Source: Ligustrum vulgare | Taxonomy: Eukaryota > Streptophyta > Magnoliopsida > Lamiales > Oleaceae | Direction of reading: 5' to 3' | NCBI GenBank assembly: GCA_963555705.1 | Contig: OY743190.1 | Location: forward strand, 18,855,491 to 18,919,490 | Length of the DNA stretch: 64,000 bases | In this document: positions 33,875-46,969 of the stretch, piece by piece | Numbering within the stretch: position 1 is the stretch's first letter | Layout: each line of letters starts with the position of its first letter | Notes under the pieces: model-generated | The model's database searches: none | What the model saw: the letters and a program-made list of their open reading frames with translations, nothing else | Told to the model about the DNA's origin: nothing | Position numbers and translations under genes: made by a program

Positions 33875-34536
33875 AGCCGCGGCGCCTAATATCAGAATAT
33901 GCAAGAGGCCTAATCCTTGGCCAAAACCAAAAGAAGCCCAGCGTTAGGGGCTCATTATAGGCAAGAAACTGGATGATTGGGCGAGTGTGTGGCAGCTAGG
34001 ATATTTGGGCGACAGGGCGAGCGATGGAGCAGTTGGGGGACTAATCAAGTAGAAGCGGTTTTGACACTTATCTTACGATCACATAGCCAGTTGTTGACGA
34101 AAGTGGCAGTTAAAATGACGAATGGGGGAAGTTACTTAGAGCGATGTGGCAAGCAAATGTTACAAGGATGTGGGCGACGGTTATGCGAAGTGGAGGAAGC
34201 AAAGTAATCCATACAGGTTACAAATCAAGGCAGCAAACCAAGTCAAATATTGGCAGCGATTGAAGGAAGTTCGTGCATTTGTATATATTGTACAAACTTG
34301 GTCATTTAGAGTGACCAATCAATCAAATCTCAACAAGAGAATATGTAATTTCCTTTATCATCGTCAAACTCTTAGTGTAATTTGTGTGCTTGCGCCCCTT
34401 GGAGGTATTTTGTCTTCACCGTAATCTTCATAAATATAGCACCCCTCGTTGGGACTTTGTCTCGAGAGGTTTGCTCCTTACACATTCGTCTGATCCCCCT
34501 TTGGTAATTGTTAGCGAGGTGACTTCCGCGCGAAAC
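33875..34536 (+). mobile_element. 3' LTR of the Tat element
   Basis: Homologous to 22628-23299 from tgcaagaggcctaa (33900) on. The first 25 bp are diverged. A purine run gagaaaggaaaag just before is the likely polypurine tract. It ends cgaaac, followed by the ggatg duplication. Confidence 0.8.
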
Positions 34537-34541
34537 GGATG

Positions 34542-35574
34542 GTTTAGATTTGGTTGAAAAGTAAAATATTGTGGGCTTGACTTTTAATAGATGGTTGAGA
34601 TTGAATACTGTAAAAAAAAAGTGAAAAATTTATTGAAAAACAAACAAAGACTACATAATAATATGAAAAAATTGAGTTCTATTTTTCGTCATTAAAAATT
34701 TTTAGGAAGAAATAAAAAAAGGGAACTGTAATCGTCATGTCATCAATTAAGTTGGTAAGGAAAACATGTCATTTAATCTTTGTGATTAATATTTAATGCT
34801 TAATTAATTGTTTTCACTAATAGGTAGTTGAACTAGTTCATTGTAGATGCTCTAAGGGTCTGTTTGGTGGCTTATTAGAATTATAATTTGGATTTCTTTG
34901 GGTTTTGTAGTTAAAATATGTGGTTAGAAATTGGAGATATAAAATTTGTTCGGTTAAAAAGTTAATTCGAAATTGTGCTAATTACAAATTGAATTATAAT
35001 GGGCATAATTGCCCAACTAAATGGATTGGTTTAGAAATACTTAAATTTGAAAATAATTGTTTAACATTATTATTTATGTTTTTGAAAAGAAAGAAGGAAG
35101 GAATAACGTAATCTAAAAGAAATAACACAATAGAGAATAAGGAATAATTCGCAATTTTTATATTTAGATTAAACTTATGGCATGAGAAACTTTGCTATTA
35201 CTAATTTTTTTTTTTTTTTTTGGTGAAAATTGGATCTTTGAGAAAACAATAAAATATTTGTTGACACAGTATGCAAATATGCAACGTAGGTTATATGTGA
35301 AGTATTTGAAATTCGTGAATAGAATTTCTTTGATAAATTGTTTATAAAAAAATATATACTTAACTCAATTTGTTTAATATTTGTTCTAGTTCAAACATAT
35401 ATTTAAAAGGGTTCGTCAACATGTGAATCGTCTTATAAATATTATTTGTTTTGTTTCTATAAATGAAGAAATTTTATTAAACTAGATATTAAATAAGGAG
35501 GGCCCAATATTGCCATTATTGTTTGTCTTTATCTCTAAATATTATTGACGGCGAGGGGATATGTATCGGTGTGT
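34542..35574. other. AT-rich flank, no gene seen
   Basis: Part of it (about 34858-35010, tctgtttggtgg to aattgtgc) resembles one arm of the foldback at 22159-22440. A poly-T run is at 35204-35221. The 63-aa frame at 34920 lies within this MITE-like stretch and is not taken as a gene. Confidence 0.5.
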
Positions 35575-35582
35575 TGTGTACC

Positions 35583-35794
35583 CAGGCCCGGACCTGGCAT
35601 GAAGTTGATGAAGCAAGGGCTTCGGGGCCCATTGGCTTATGGGGCCCTTTTTTTTTTTTTTTTTTTTCCTTCAGTTTTTTTCTTAAAAAAGTTTTTTTCG
35701 GGGGCGCTGCCCCCGAACCCCCGTAAAACCCAGGGCCTATATCTTAAAAAACAACTGTTTGTTTCAGGTTTACAAAATCACAGGTACGGCTCTG
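35583..35794. mobile_element. hAT-type MITE, 212 bp
   Basis: The 8-bp target duplication tgtgtacc flanks it perfectly (35575-35582 and 35795-35802). Terminal inverted repeats pair CAGGCCCGGACCTG with CAGAGCCGTACCTG (11 of 14). 8-bp duplications and CAG...CTG ends are typical of hAT elements. It contains a poly-T run and a GC-rich block but no transposase. Confidence 0.85.
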
Positions 35795-35967
35795 TGTGTA
35801 CCTATATATATACACTTATGCATACATTAAAAAGTTATAGAAGTTAAGTGAAGGCTGGAGCATGGATATCAATTCAGATTTGAATTCATATTTGTAAAAA
35901 GTAACTTCATATTCCTGGGGGAAATGGAACACTCACTTTACGCACTCCTTGTCCAAATTTTTTCCAG

Positions 35968-36311
35968 GTGAGAACTGGAGTTCCGGAGGTGCCGGAATGT
36001 TCAGCGAGTGGTGGTAAGCCTGAGATCGTCATTTTAAGTGTAAATGAAAAGAAGCTGGCAATATTCATGGGTGATCCAAACTACGGGCCGGATGGTTCTT
36101 CTATTTCAGTGGAGAAGAATCTGATGGAGGTTTACATGGTGAAAAATAATATATAGAATGGAAGGTTTGTGGCTACTTAAGAAATGTCGAAAGCAATGTT
36201 GTTGGACATCGTCGGAGACTTGTTCTTGTATGTTGATCAATGTGGCTTAACATATAAAGAAATAGAAGAGGAGGTGGCAAGAACTTTCGGCTGTGATCAT
36301 TCCAGACTCCG
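35968..36311 (+). pseudogene. Unrecognised coding fragment, left half, split by the chromovirus
   Basis: Two short frames are present: 35968-36156 (ends in TAG) and one from ATG 36183, MSKAMLLDIVGDLFLYVD onward, which runs up to the LTR start at 36312. The region continues past the insertion at 45675. No family was recognised. It could be an exon pair of a host gene or a piece of another mobile element. Confidence 0.4.
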
Positions 36312-38533
36312 TGTCACGATCCGTCCCAGATTATCGTATTGGACCTAAAACGTGACGTGTGCCGATAACAGGTGACAACTAGATGTTGGACCCACCACCA
36401 AGGCAAACTTGACTTTTCTTATCTTTCAGATTCACCTTTTAAATAAATTGATCCCATAAAAATTAATAAAAATTTTGACAGAGTCTCCCTTACATTATTG
36501 CCATAACCAACCTGCAATTCAACGTCAAATCCTCAACAATCATGCATAATAATAATAAAGACTTCCCAAACCTTCCAAGTATAACATTAATGTAATAAGA
36601 CAATTGAAATTCTTAGTCAATTCTTTTAATATATATACATAAAACCTGTATTACATAATCGTCGGGCCTATAACCGACAAGGCCACAAAAGAATATCACA
36701 GCCTATAACATAAGCCCAAAAGATAACTTCTAAATACTATATCAGAATAAACCATAGAAATGCCTACGTTTAGCTCGTCTGGAGGCGGTGTCTCTATCCA
36801 AGCTACTCAAAATCTGTAACTTTTTCCTATAAGGAAGAGATAGGGAGAAACGTGAGCTTGTAACTCAGTGAGTGGTGTTTATGAAGTAATTTCCTTTATA
36901 AATCATTTTTGAAAACGTAATTTATTTCATAAGCTTTTGCCACTTTAAATCAAATCATACATGCTAAGAATAATCATAAAGATCGTGAAATAATCATTTG
37001 TGGCATAATTGATAAACTGTAATATATAAGAAAATCACACCAAAGGTACCCAACTAAATCATCTGAAATCTGTATCTAGTCATATGCACGTGGACTGCTA
37101 AGCACCTTCGTACCCGGCCCAAAGCCCCTCTGGGTACAAAAGTGAGTCCCAAAGATCTCATATATGCACTCTTACACACGAGTCATAGGCCCCCTCCGTG
37201 CATAAGAGTGAATCTTAAGATCATCTGAACACGGGCCATAGGCCCCTCCGTGATAGAGCTTTAATCACAAATAATATCCGCTAGCACATGGGCCCAAAGC
37301 CCCCTCCGTGCACTAACACAAGAACAGATAATCACATGGGTACTTTTGATGATTTGGAAATCATACATGCCAACTTAACTAATCATGCTCGTAAAACATG
37401 GTAAAAAGAGTCATCACGATAAACAAACTTAATTTTAAAACATTTGTTTTGATAATCATGCTAAAATCAAGTAATTTAAAAATCATTTGTAACTTGTAGA
37501 AAATCATTGTGGATAACGTAGAAAATTCTTTAAGTTTATTCTCCACTCACAAAATAATTGACAATCCACTAGCTTGGTCGATATATAGCGCCGACTTCCT
37601 CGTCGCCTCCTGAGATAAAATAAAATCTTCTCATCAACATTTAAAATCACTTTAATAGATAATATAGCAAAAGAGGCTCATTCTTGAATTAACTCATTCA
37701 ACTTGTTTTCTCATATTACACCATACTTACCCTTTTTACTTAGGAACACAAAATTACCTCTAAAGACTAATTAAGTTCTAATATCACTTAAGATTCAAAA
37801 TTAGAGCCACATTTATCTAAATCCCAATTTTCCATTTTTACAAGCTTACTAGTTTATTTACCCATCTTCATAACTAAACCAACATTCATCATCAACACCA
37901 ACAATTCCATTTCTAGCACAAAACAACCAAAAATACAAGTTTATCTCAACTTAATTACTAGTTTAACCCACTGGCATAAAACCCTAATCTTTAATACCAA
38001 GCATTTATTTCAATAAACTTAACTATATAACTAGAATCACCAAAATCATTATTCCCACATTCATATATAACTCACATTTAAACTATAAATCAAAAGCCCT
38101 AATTTTACACATTATTAAACAATAAATATTTTATCACTTACCTCTTAATGTTAGGAAAATATGGTAGAATAACACCAACACACACTTTGAGTTGGATGGG
38201 CTCTTCCTTCTTCTTCCTTTCCTTTTTTTTTTCTCTCTCTCTTCTTTCTCCCGATTTCTGTCTCTCGAAGCCTCTGTTGGTCCCTTTTTGGTTTGGAAAT
38301 ATGTTTGTTATATTTAGTATTATAATATATAAAGTATTTAGTTATTGCCAAGAAGGTCCCCACTCTTCTTTCTTGATTTAATTAAAGTCCTCAACTTATA
38401 TAAGTTTTAGAAAAATAACCCCAACAAATAAAATAATATAATTTGGTCATAATTTAACTTTGACTTGACTATTCCATATATGACTTTGACTAGTAAAAGT
38501 TTGACTAAAAATAATAATAATTGGGTTGTTACA
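36312..38533 (-). mobile_element. 3' LTR of the chromovirus
   Basis: Matches 43440-45674. Contains four imperfect repeats around 37090-37320 with gggcc..aggcccctccgtg cores, and a pyrimidine-rich run near 38205-38260. Confidence 0.9.
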
Positions 38534-38568
38534 ATCTTACCTCCTTCAAAGAATTTCGTACTCGAAAT

Positions 38569-41500
38569 TCAATCACCAAATAGATGAGGATTTTGAACAC
38601 GAATTTGCTCCTCATGTTCCCATGTTGCCTCTTCAGCTGGGTGATTTCCCCATCGGACCTTTACTAATGAAACCATCTCATTTTCATCAATTTGCTCCTT
38701 CCGCTCCAATATTTCAACGGGTTGTTCTTCATAGCTCAAATTCTGCTTTAGCTCCACTGGTTGGGATTCCAATACATGAGACACGTCAAGGATGTACTTA
38801 CGAAGCATAGATACATGAAACAAATCGTGTATTCTGGACAACTCATCTGGCAAAGCAAGTCGATAAGCAACTGGACCAATCCTCTCAACAATCTCATAGG
38901 GTCCAATATACCTGGGACTCAGCTTCCCTCTCTTGCCAAACCTCAAAATACCTTTCCATGGCGATAACTTTAAGAAGACTTTATCCCCAACTTCAAACTC
39001 CAAATCCTTTCTGCGTCTGTCAGCATAACTCTTTTGTCGATCTTGTGCTATCTTTAGTCTTCCTTGAATAATTTTTACCTTTTCAGCTGCCATTTGAACC
39101 ATCTCAGGGCCTACTAACTTTCTCTCACCCACTTCGGTCCAACAAACTAGAGTCCTGCACCTCCTACCATATAGTGCCTCGAAAGGAGCCATCTCAATAC
39201 TTGAATGATAACTGTAATTATAAGCAAACTCCATCCAGCGTAAATGAGTATCCCAACTCCCTTTGAACTCGAGAGCACAAGCTCGAAGCATATCTTCTAG
39301 GGTCTGAATGGTTCTCTCAGATTGACCATCCGTCTATGGGTGAAATGCAGTACTAAACTGAACCTTTGTGCCAAAAGCACTCTGCAACTTCGGCCAAAAT
39401 TGAGACGTGAATCAAGGATCTCTATCAGACACAATAGAATCTGGAGCCCCATACAGACAGACTACCTCATCGACATATAATTTTGCTAACTTAGTTAATG
39501 TAAATGTAGCTTTAATCGGTAAAAACCTTGCAGTCTTGGTCAACCTATCCACAATCACCCAAACACCGTCATTACCACTCTGAGTAGGAGGAAGACCAAA
39601 TAGAAAATCCATAGTGGTGTGCTCCCACTTCCACTCTGGAATAGGCAATGGTTGCAAAGTTCCAGCGGATTTCTGATGAACTGGTTTCACTTGTTGGCAA
39701 ATAAAACATCTAGACACAAACTCGGCAATCTCTCTCTTCATGCCTGGCCACCAGTAATGTTCCTTTAACATATGATACATTTTTGTGCTTCCTGGATGCA
39801 TTGCATAAGCTGAATTATGTGCTTCTTCTAGTATCTCGTTTTTCAACTCTAAAATATCTGGAACTCATAATCTGTTTCCCATAACTAGAGTGCCATCATC
39901 TACGATAGAAAAATCTGTTTGTATTCTAGCTTCAACTTCTACCTTCAATATTCTCAGCGATAGATCCTCAGAATGGGCATGTTTAACTTTACCCACTAGG
40001 CGAGACTTCACCTGAAACATAGCTAGCACTGCCCCTGAAGTAGTGGCTGATAACTGAGCATTCAAGTTTCTAAATTCACACATCAAAGAAGCACATACTG
40101 CATTTGTTTGGTTCGAGGTACTACTGGCTTTTCGACTAAGTGCATCAGCAACTACATTTGCTTTACCTGGATGGTAATCAATTTTACAATCATAATCCTT
40201 AATCAATTCTAACCATCTTCTTTGCCTCAAGTTCAATTCTTTCTGAGTAAAAATATACTTCAAGCTCTTGTGATCGGTGAAAATCTGACATCTCTCACCA
40301 TATAAATAGTGCCTCCAAATTTTGAGAGTCAAAACCACCGCAGCCAATTCTAAATCATGTGTGGGATAATTCAATTCATGTTTCTTCAATTGTCTTGAAG
40401 CATAAGCCACAACTTTTACATTTTGCATCAAAACACATCCCAAACCTTGTCTCGAAGCATCACTATAAATCACAAATTCTTCACCTGGTGATGGAAGTGT
40501 AAGTATAGGAGCAGAAACCAACCTATTCTTCAATTCCTGAAAACTCTTCTCACACTCTTCAGTCCAAACAAACTTTGAGCTCTTCCGCGTCAAACTGGTC
40601 AATGGAAGGGCAATCTTAGAAAATCCCTCCACAAAACGACGATAATATCCGGCTAAACCAAGAAAACTCCTCACCTCAGTCACATTATTAGGACGTTCCC
40701 ATTTCATCACTGTCTCTGTCTTTACGGGATCAACATAAATCCCTTCAGCTGAAATCACATGTCCTAAAAATACAACCTTTTCTAGCCAAAACTCACATTT
40801 TGAGAACTTAGAATATAATTGTTTATCTCGCAAGGTCTGTAAAATAATCTTCAAATGTTCTGCATGCTCATCATGGTTGGAAGAATAAATTAATATATCA
40901 TCAATAAAGACAATAACAAATCTATCCAAATAAGGATGTAGAATCCTGTTCATCAAATCCATGAAAGCGGATGGGGCGTTAGTTAAACCAAACGGCATCA
41001 CTAGAAACCCATAATGACCATAACGAGTCCTAAATGCAGTCTTTGGCACATCAATATCTCGAATTTTAAGCTGATGATACCCCGAACGCAAATCAATCTT
41101 AGAGAATACCTTGGCATCTCGAAGTTGGTCAAACAAATCATCAATACGAGGTAGTGGATACTTGTTACGAATCGTTACCTTATTCAATTGTCGGTAATCA
41201 ATACACAATCTCATAGTTCCATCTTTCTTCTTCACAAACAAAACCGGAGCTCCCCATGTGATGCACTGGGTCTGATGAAACCCTTATCAACCAATTCCCG
41301 TAATTGCACTTTCAACTCTTTTAACTCAGTTGGGGCCATTCTATAATGTGCTTGAGAAATAGGAGTTGTACTATGCAATACCTCGATAGTAAATTCGAAT
41401 TCTCTATCTGGCGGTAACCCTGGAAGACCATCTGGAAATACATCTGGAAAATCTCTAACAATAGATATATCCTCAAGTTTAGGCTTACTGATCTGAGTAT

Positions 41501-41954
41501 CAATTACGTGAGCTAAATATCCCTGACAACCTTTCTTCAGAAGTCTACGAGCATCAAAAGCAGATATCAAACATGATGGTAAAATTCTCCTCTCTCCTTT
41601 AAGAACAATCTCAAGATCTCCAGACCTCCTGAATGTAATTTCTTTACGAAAACAGTCAACTGTAGCACGATTCATTGTTAAAAAGTCCATGCCCAAAATA
41701 ATATCAAAGTCATGAATATCAAGTGAAATTAGATCATCTTTCAGCTCATGATCATTCACTCGAATCACACAACCCTTGAACACATCATTAGCTAAAAGAG
41801 ATTTTCCTACCGGTGTAGCTACGACTAACTCATTGTCTAAAGGCTCTAATATCTTATCCGCATATTTAGTAAGTGCATAAGAAATAAAGGAATGAGTAGC
41901 GCCAGAATCAATTAATTCATGAACATTTTTACCAAAAACAGATATCATACCCAT
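38569..41954 (-). pseudogene. pol: Chromovirus pol: protease, RT, RNase H, integrase, chromodomain
   Basis: Protease has LIDSGATHSFIS near 41920 and IILGMDFL. RT starts after a one-base frame change near 41240 and shows [26 protein letters not shown] and the catalytic FIDDILIYS. RNase H has [13 protein letters not shown] and [19 protein letters not shown] ends it. A stop at 39862 precedes the integrase zinc region (H..H..CFICQQVK), then TTMDFLFGLP and VSDRDP. Stops at 39412 and about 39335 follow. The C-terminus has the GPY/F segment RYIGPYEIVERIGPVAYRL and a chromodomain ending VRWGNHPAEEATWEHEEQI. Several stops (such as CGA to TGA, CAG to TAG) make it inactive. Confidence 0.92.
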
Positions 41955-42194
41955 AACAACATCTAATGACTCCTCAGCCTGCTACTGTGTCATCGCAAAA
42001 ACTCTACCTTGGGACTTCGGACGTCCCGCCTGTCCTCTCTGACTAGCAACACCATGGCCTGCAAGATTTGAATGGGTCCCACTCGATAATCCCACATTAT
42101 CTTTCCAATTCTGATTATGTCTCGCACTGCTAGCTTCAATCTGTGGAGCTATCTGTGATGCACTACCCTCCTGAAATCGAACTGGACAATCCTT

Positions 42195-43326
42195 CTATAA
42201 ATGTCCCATCTGACCACAACGAAAAAAACCACCACTACTCTTAAGGCACTCTCCCGCATGAAACTTGCCACACAACTGACACTGCGAAAATCTGGGACCA
42301 CTACCACTGTCAGCTGATCTAGGGGCAAAAGATCTCTGAGAAGGAGCCTGCATGTGAGAACGACTATGTACTGGCTTCCGTATAGAACTCTGGCTATGTC
42401 CTGATCCTCCACTAAATCCTGTACTTCGAGACTTAGATTTGAAGCTCCCAGTTTGTGTGACACCTGGCCAAAATCCTTTCTTATCCTTCTTTGAATGTCC
42501 ACTATAAGTCCCCGTCTGACTGCTACCACCACGAAATAGCATTTGCACTCCCTGATTTTGTCCTTCCAAAAGTGCCGTCTTGACTCTTGAGGCTGCTTCT
42601 ACAAGTTCACTGAAACTATGATGTCCATGACCTGTCACCATAGCTCTAATTTCTGTCCTCAGTCCTTCCTCAAACCGCCTGCATTTGGTTGTTTCATCAG
42701 CTACAAAATCAATAGCATACTTGGATAATTCCACAAACCTCTTCTGGTACTCAGCTACAGTGTATGATCCCTGTACAAGATTTAAAAACTCTCTTTTTTC
42801 TGGCCGCACGGTAGCTCAGGGGATAGTATGTCTCATTAAATACTTCCTTGAACATGGTCAAAGTAATAGTACTAGGATCACGATACCGACCCCGATATGT
42901 AGTCCACCAATCTGCCGCAACTCCTTTTAATAAGAAGGAGGCAAGGCGCAACTTAGTAGCATCTGAACATACCATGACATCGAATATATTCTCCAAGCTC
43001 CTCATCCAAACCTCAGCATCTACTGGATTGCCCGTGCTCTCAAAGTGTTTTGCCCCAAGCTTAATATCTCTTTCAATGCTATCATCTCTAGCTGGGTTCT
43101 GTAATACATTTGGTAAGAGCGAGGCAATGGTCGTAGGAATTCTCTCAGTCAAGGGATCATTCCCAGCTACATTCCCCTGATTCTGTTGTACTGGTACATT
43201 TCCCTGATTCTGTTGTACTGGTGCTTGGTGGACCAATTCTTCTCCCTGATTTAATCCCCTAACATTAGCTCTTTGGCGAGTATTTTGATTTCGAGGTTGT
43301 GGATGTGTCTTACCACCTCTAGCCAT
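42195..43326 (-). pseudogene. gag: Chromovirus gag
   Basis: Starts MARGGKTHPQPRN at 43326. The capsid-like region has WMRSLENIFDVM and LKGVAADWW. A one-base frame change in a run of six A (minus strand, near 42797) moves it into the frame with REFLNLVQGSYTVAEYQKRF. The C-terminal part carries CQLCGKFHAGEC, then CGQMGHL interrupted by a TAG near 42196. A further TAG lies near 41986 before the protease. Confidence 0.88.
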
Positions 43327-43424
43327 CTTGCACCTAAAAATATGCATTATAGGTTGACAGATCAGAAATGAATAGCACAACTTGTAGACTAAATAATCAT
43401 GTATTGCCCAAACGCCAATAACCA

Positions 43425-43437
43425 TGCTCTGATACCA
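43425..43437 (-). promoter_or_regulatory. Primer-binding site, initiator Met tRNA (chromovirus)
   Basis: On the minus strand ttggtatcagagc starts 2 nt after the end of the 5' LTR. Confidence 0.85.
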
Positions 43438-43439
43438 AT

Positions 43440-45674
43440 TGTCACGACCCGTCCCAGATCACCCTACTGGACCTGAAACGTGACATGTGCCGATGGTAGG
43501 TGACAACTAGATGTTGGACCCACCACCAAGGCAAACTTGACTTTTCTTATCTTTCAGATTCACCTTTTAAATAAATTGATCCCATAAAAATTAATAAAAA
43601 TTTTGACAGAGTCTCCCCTATATTATTGCCATAACCAACCTGTAATTCAACGTCAAATCCTCAACAATCATGCATAATGATCAAAAAGACTTCCCAAACC
43701 TTCCAAGCATAACATTAATCTAATAAGTCAATTGAAATTCTTAGTCAATTCTTTTAATATATACACATACAACCTGTATTACATAATCGTCGGGCCTATA
43801 ACCGACAAGGCCACAAAAGAATATCACAGCCTATAACATAAGCCCAAAAGATAACTTCTAAATACTATATCAGAATAAACCATAGAAATGCATACGTTTA
43901 GCTCGTCTGGCGGCGATGTCTATATCCAAGCTGCTCAAAATCTGTAACTTTTTCCTATAAGGAAGAGATAGGGAGAAACGTGAGCTTGTAACTCAATGAG
44001 TGGAGTTTATGAAGTAATTTCTTTTATAAATCATTTTTGAAAACATAATTTATTTCATAAGCTTTTGCCACTTTAAATCAAATCATACATGCTAAGAATA
44101 ATCATAAAGATCGTGGAATAATCATCTATGGCATAACTGATAAACTGTAATACATAAGAAAATCACACCAAAGGTACCCAACTAAATCATCTGAAATCTG
44201 TATCTAGTCATATGCACGTGGACTGCTAAGCACCTCCGTACCCGGCCCAAAGCCCCTCTGGGTACAAAAGTGGGTCACAAAGATCTCATATATGCACTCT
44301 TACACACGAGTCATAGGCCCCCTCCGTGCATAAGAGTGAATCTTAAGATCATCTGAACACGGGCCATAGGCCCCTCCGTGATAGAGCTTTAATCACAAAT
44401 AATATCCGCTAGCACATGGGCCCAAAGCCCCCTCCGTGCACTAACACAAGAACAGATAATCACATGGGTACTTTTGATGATTTGGAAATCATACATGCCA
44501 ACTTAACTAATCATGCTCGTAAAACATGGTAAAAAGAGTCATCACGATAAACAAACTTAATTTTAAAACATTTGTTTTGATAATCATGCTAAAATCAAGT
44601 AATTTAAAAATCATTTGTAACTTGTAGAAAATCATTGTGGATAACGTAGAAAATTCTTTAAGTTTATTCTCCACTCACAAAATAATTGACAATCCACTAG
44701 CTTGGTCGATATATAGCGCCGACTTCCTCATCACCTCCTGAGATAAAATAAAATCTTCACATCAACATTTAAAATCACTTTAATAGATAATATAGCAAAA
44801 GAGCCTCATTCTTGAATTAACTCATTCAACTTGTTTTCTCATATTACACCATACTTACCCTTTTTACTTAGGAACACAAAATCACCTCTAAAAACTAATT
44901 AAGTTCTAATATCACTTAAGATTCAAAATTAGAGCCACATTTATCTAAATCTCAATTTTCCATTTTTACAAGCTTACTAGTTTATTTACCCATCTTCATA
45001 ACTAAACCAACATTCATCATCAACACCAACAATTCCATTTCTAGCACAAAACAAACCAAAATACAAGTTTATCTCAACTTAATCACTAGTTTAACCCAAT
45101 GGCATAAAACCATAATCTTTAATACCAAGCATTTATTTCAATAAACTTAACTATATAACTAGAATCACCAAAATCATCATTCTCACATTCATATATAACT
45201 CACATTTGAACTATAAATCAAAAGCCCTAATTTTACACATTATTAAACAATAAATATTTTACCACTTACCTCTTAATGTTAGGAAAATATGGTAGAATAA
45301 CACCAACACACACTTTGAGTTGGATGGGCTCTTCCTTCTTCTTCCTTTCCTTTCTTTTTCTTTTCTTCTTTTTTTTTCTCTCTTCGTTCTCCTGATTTCT
45401 GTCTCTCGAAGCCTCTGTTGGTCCCTTTTTGGTTTGGCAATATGTTTGTTATATTTAGTATTATAATATGTAAAGTATTTAGTTATTTCCAAGAAGGTCC
45501 CCACTCTTCTTTCTTGATTTAATTAAAGTCCTCAACTTAATATAAGTTTTAGAAAAATAACCCCAACAAATAAAATAATATAATTTGGTCCTAATTTAAC
45601 TTTGACTTGACTATTCCATATATGACTTTGACTAGTAAAAGTTTGACTAAAAAAATAATAATTGGGTTGTTACA
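43440..45674 (-). mobile_element. 5' LTR of the chromovirus
   Basis: Matches 36312-38533 with a few percent differences. The 3.5-kb-scale features, including the gggcc-type repeats at about 44215-44450 and the pyrimidine run near 45340, are shared. Confidence 0.9.
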
Positions 45675-45790
45675 CTTCGCACATTCGTCGCATATGTGCA
45701 GAAGAGATTGAAACGCTAGCAAATTATTTTAAGAGGAGAGTTCTAGCATCGTTAGACGTAGATTGGAAACAGATTCGATGCTAGGTTATG
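45675..45790 (+). pseudogene. Unrecognised coding fragment, right half, after the chromovirus
   Basis: Directly follows the LTR and its target-site copy. The frame entering from 36183-36311 continues for about 16 codons (RTFVAYVQKRLKR) before a stop. It shows that the insertion landed in a sequence that was open at that point. Family unknown. Confidence 0.35.
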
Positions 45791-46969
45791 GCTGAGTACA
45801 TTGCTAACCTGCCGTGAGTAGCCATGGTTCAACTTCTTGGGGATATGTTGTCTTATGTTCAGAACTAATTAATCGTGTTGTAAGGTTTTATAGTATATGT
45901 TTCTATGTAAAATAAGAGATGCTATATGTATAATATTATATTAATATGATATTTAGGCGAGCTGCTTCTAGTTTAGATTTGACAATATTTCTAAGTGGAA
46001 TTAATACTTATACTTATAGTAAAAGACTCGGCACAATAATGGTCTAGAATATGGACCTTTGAACTGTTAAATATTTGAAAATTATGTTTTCCTATATATA
46101 AAATTTGAACACATTATCTGTAAAGCCGTGTAGAGTTCAAGGTTTTAGTTATCTGTGAATTTTTGATATGGAATTTCAGTGGGATGTTTGTGAAGTAGGT
46201 GACCAATTTGTGTGATTGTTATTGTTTTTTGAATATGTAGAGTGTAGTTGGAATAAATTCGGATAAGAAAGATTAATAATTGAATAAGTTAACCAACATT
46301 CTGAATAGTTTGTTTTTAACACCTGAGAATATAGGTAGGGCAATTAGTACTAGAACATTATTTTTATACAAATGCTAGTTTAACAGAGTGATTGCCCTTG
46401 TTCAAAAATGCCTTCTTAAAAAACTATAAATAGAAGAGCAGGTTGTGTACCCAAAATAGAACCGAGCTAGGTGGCTAGGTATACATATTATAGAGACAAA
46501 ATAGTCTCTCAAGCATTTGTTATAGTTGAACAATTCAGTCATCAACATCGACCTGTTCATCTTCTATCGGAGTTGGATTATTGGAGAGAGTAAACTTGGC
46601 ATTCTAATTCTCTAGTGTGTTGGCATCGGAAAAGAAAAGTGTTTTATGACTGAAGAGGTTGAGTGACCTATGTTAAGAGGAGACGTTGAAGAAGTTTTAG
46701 AGTCATCAATTTATATCCTTTGTTCAGGAAATTGTGATGGTGTAAGTGAAGGATTCTTGTTCTCAAGGTGAACTTTGGTTCTCCTGTGCTAGGATCTGGA
46801 GTTCCATTCTTGAGATGAATGGAATGTGACATGTTGGAGTACTTTGAATGATAACCAGCAGGTGACGTGGAGTATATCTATAATTTTTTTTATTTTATCA
46901 AATGGAGTATATCTATATTAAATGTATGAAAGTATGCATATGAATAAAGGTAATGGTGGGTTTATATGA
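45791..46969. other. AT-rich stretch, no gene seen
   Basis: No reading frame or repeat with known similarity was found. It borders the 3' end of the RPA-like gene and may be its downstream region. Confidence 0.4.

Larger units (their letters stand above)
22628..34536 (+). mobile_element. Tat-lineage Ty3/Gypsy retrotransposon, decayed
   Basis: LTRs of about 670 bp flank a gag-protease-RT-RNaseH-aRNaseH-integrase order. The second RNase H domain is the hallmark of Tat elements. A perfect 5-bp duplication ggatg lies just outside (22623-22627 and 34537-34541). By eye the two LTRs differ at roughly one base in ten over the compared part, so the insertion is old. The coding region has several stops and frameshifts. 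An antisense gene sits between integrase and the 3' LTR, as in other Tat/Ogre-type elements. Confidence 0.9.
36312..45674 (-). mobile_element. Tekay/Del chromovirus (Ty3/Gypsy), nearly complete
   Basis: LTRs of 2222 bp (left, 3') and 2235 bp (right, 5') begin tgtcacg and end gttgttaca on the plus strand. Flanking pentamers are ctccg (36307-36311) and cttcg (45675-45679), a target duplication with one mismatch. On the minus strand the primer site ttggtatcagagc follows the 5' LTR (43425-43437), and the polypurine tract lies near 38540. gag, protease, RT-RNase H, integrase and chromodomain are all present but carry several stops and frameshifts. The LTRs differ by a few percent, with a cluster of changes in the first 60 bp. 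Confidence 0.95.
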
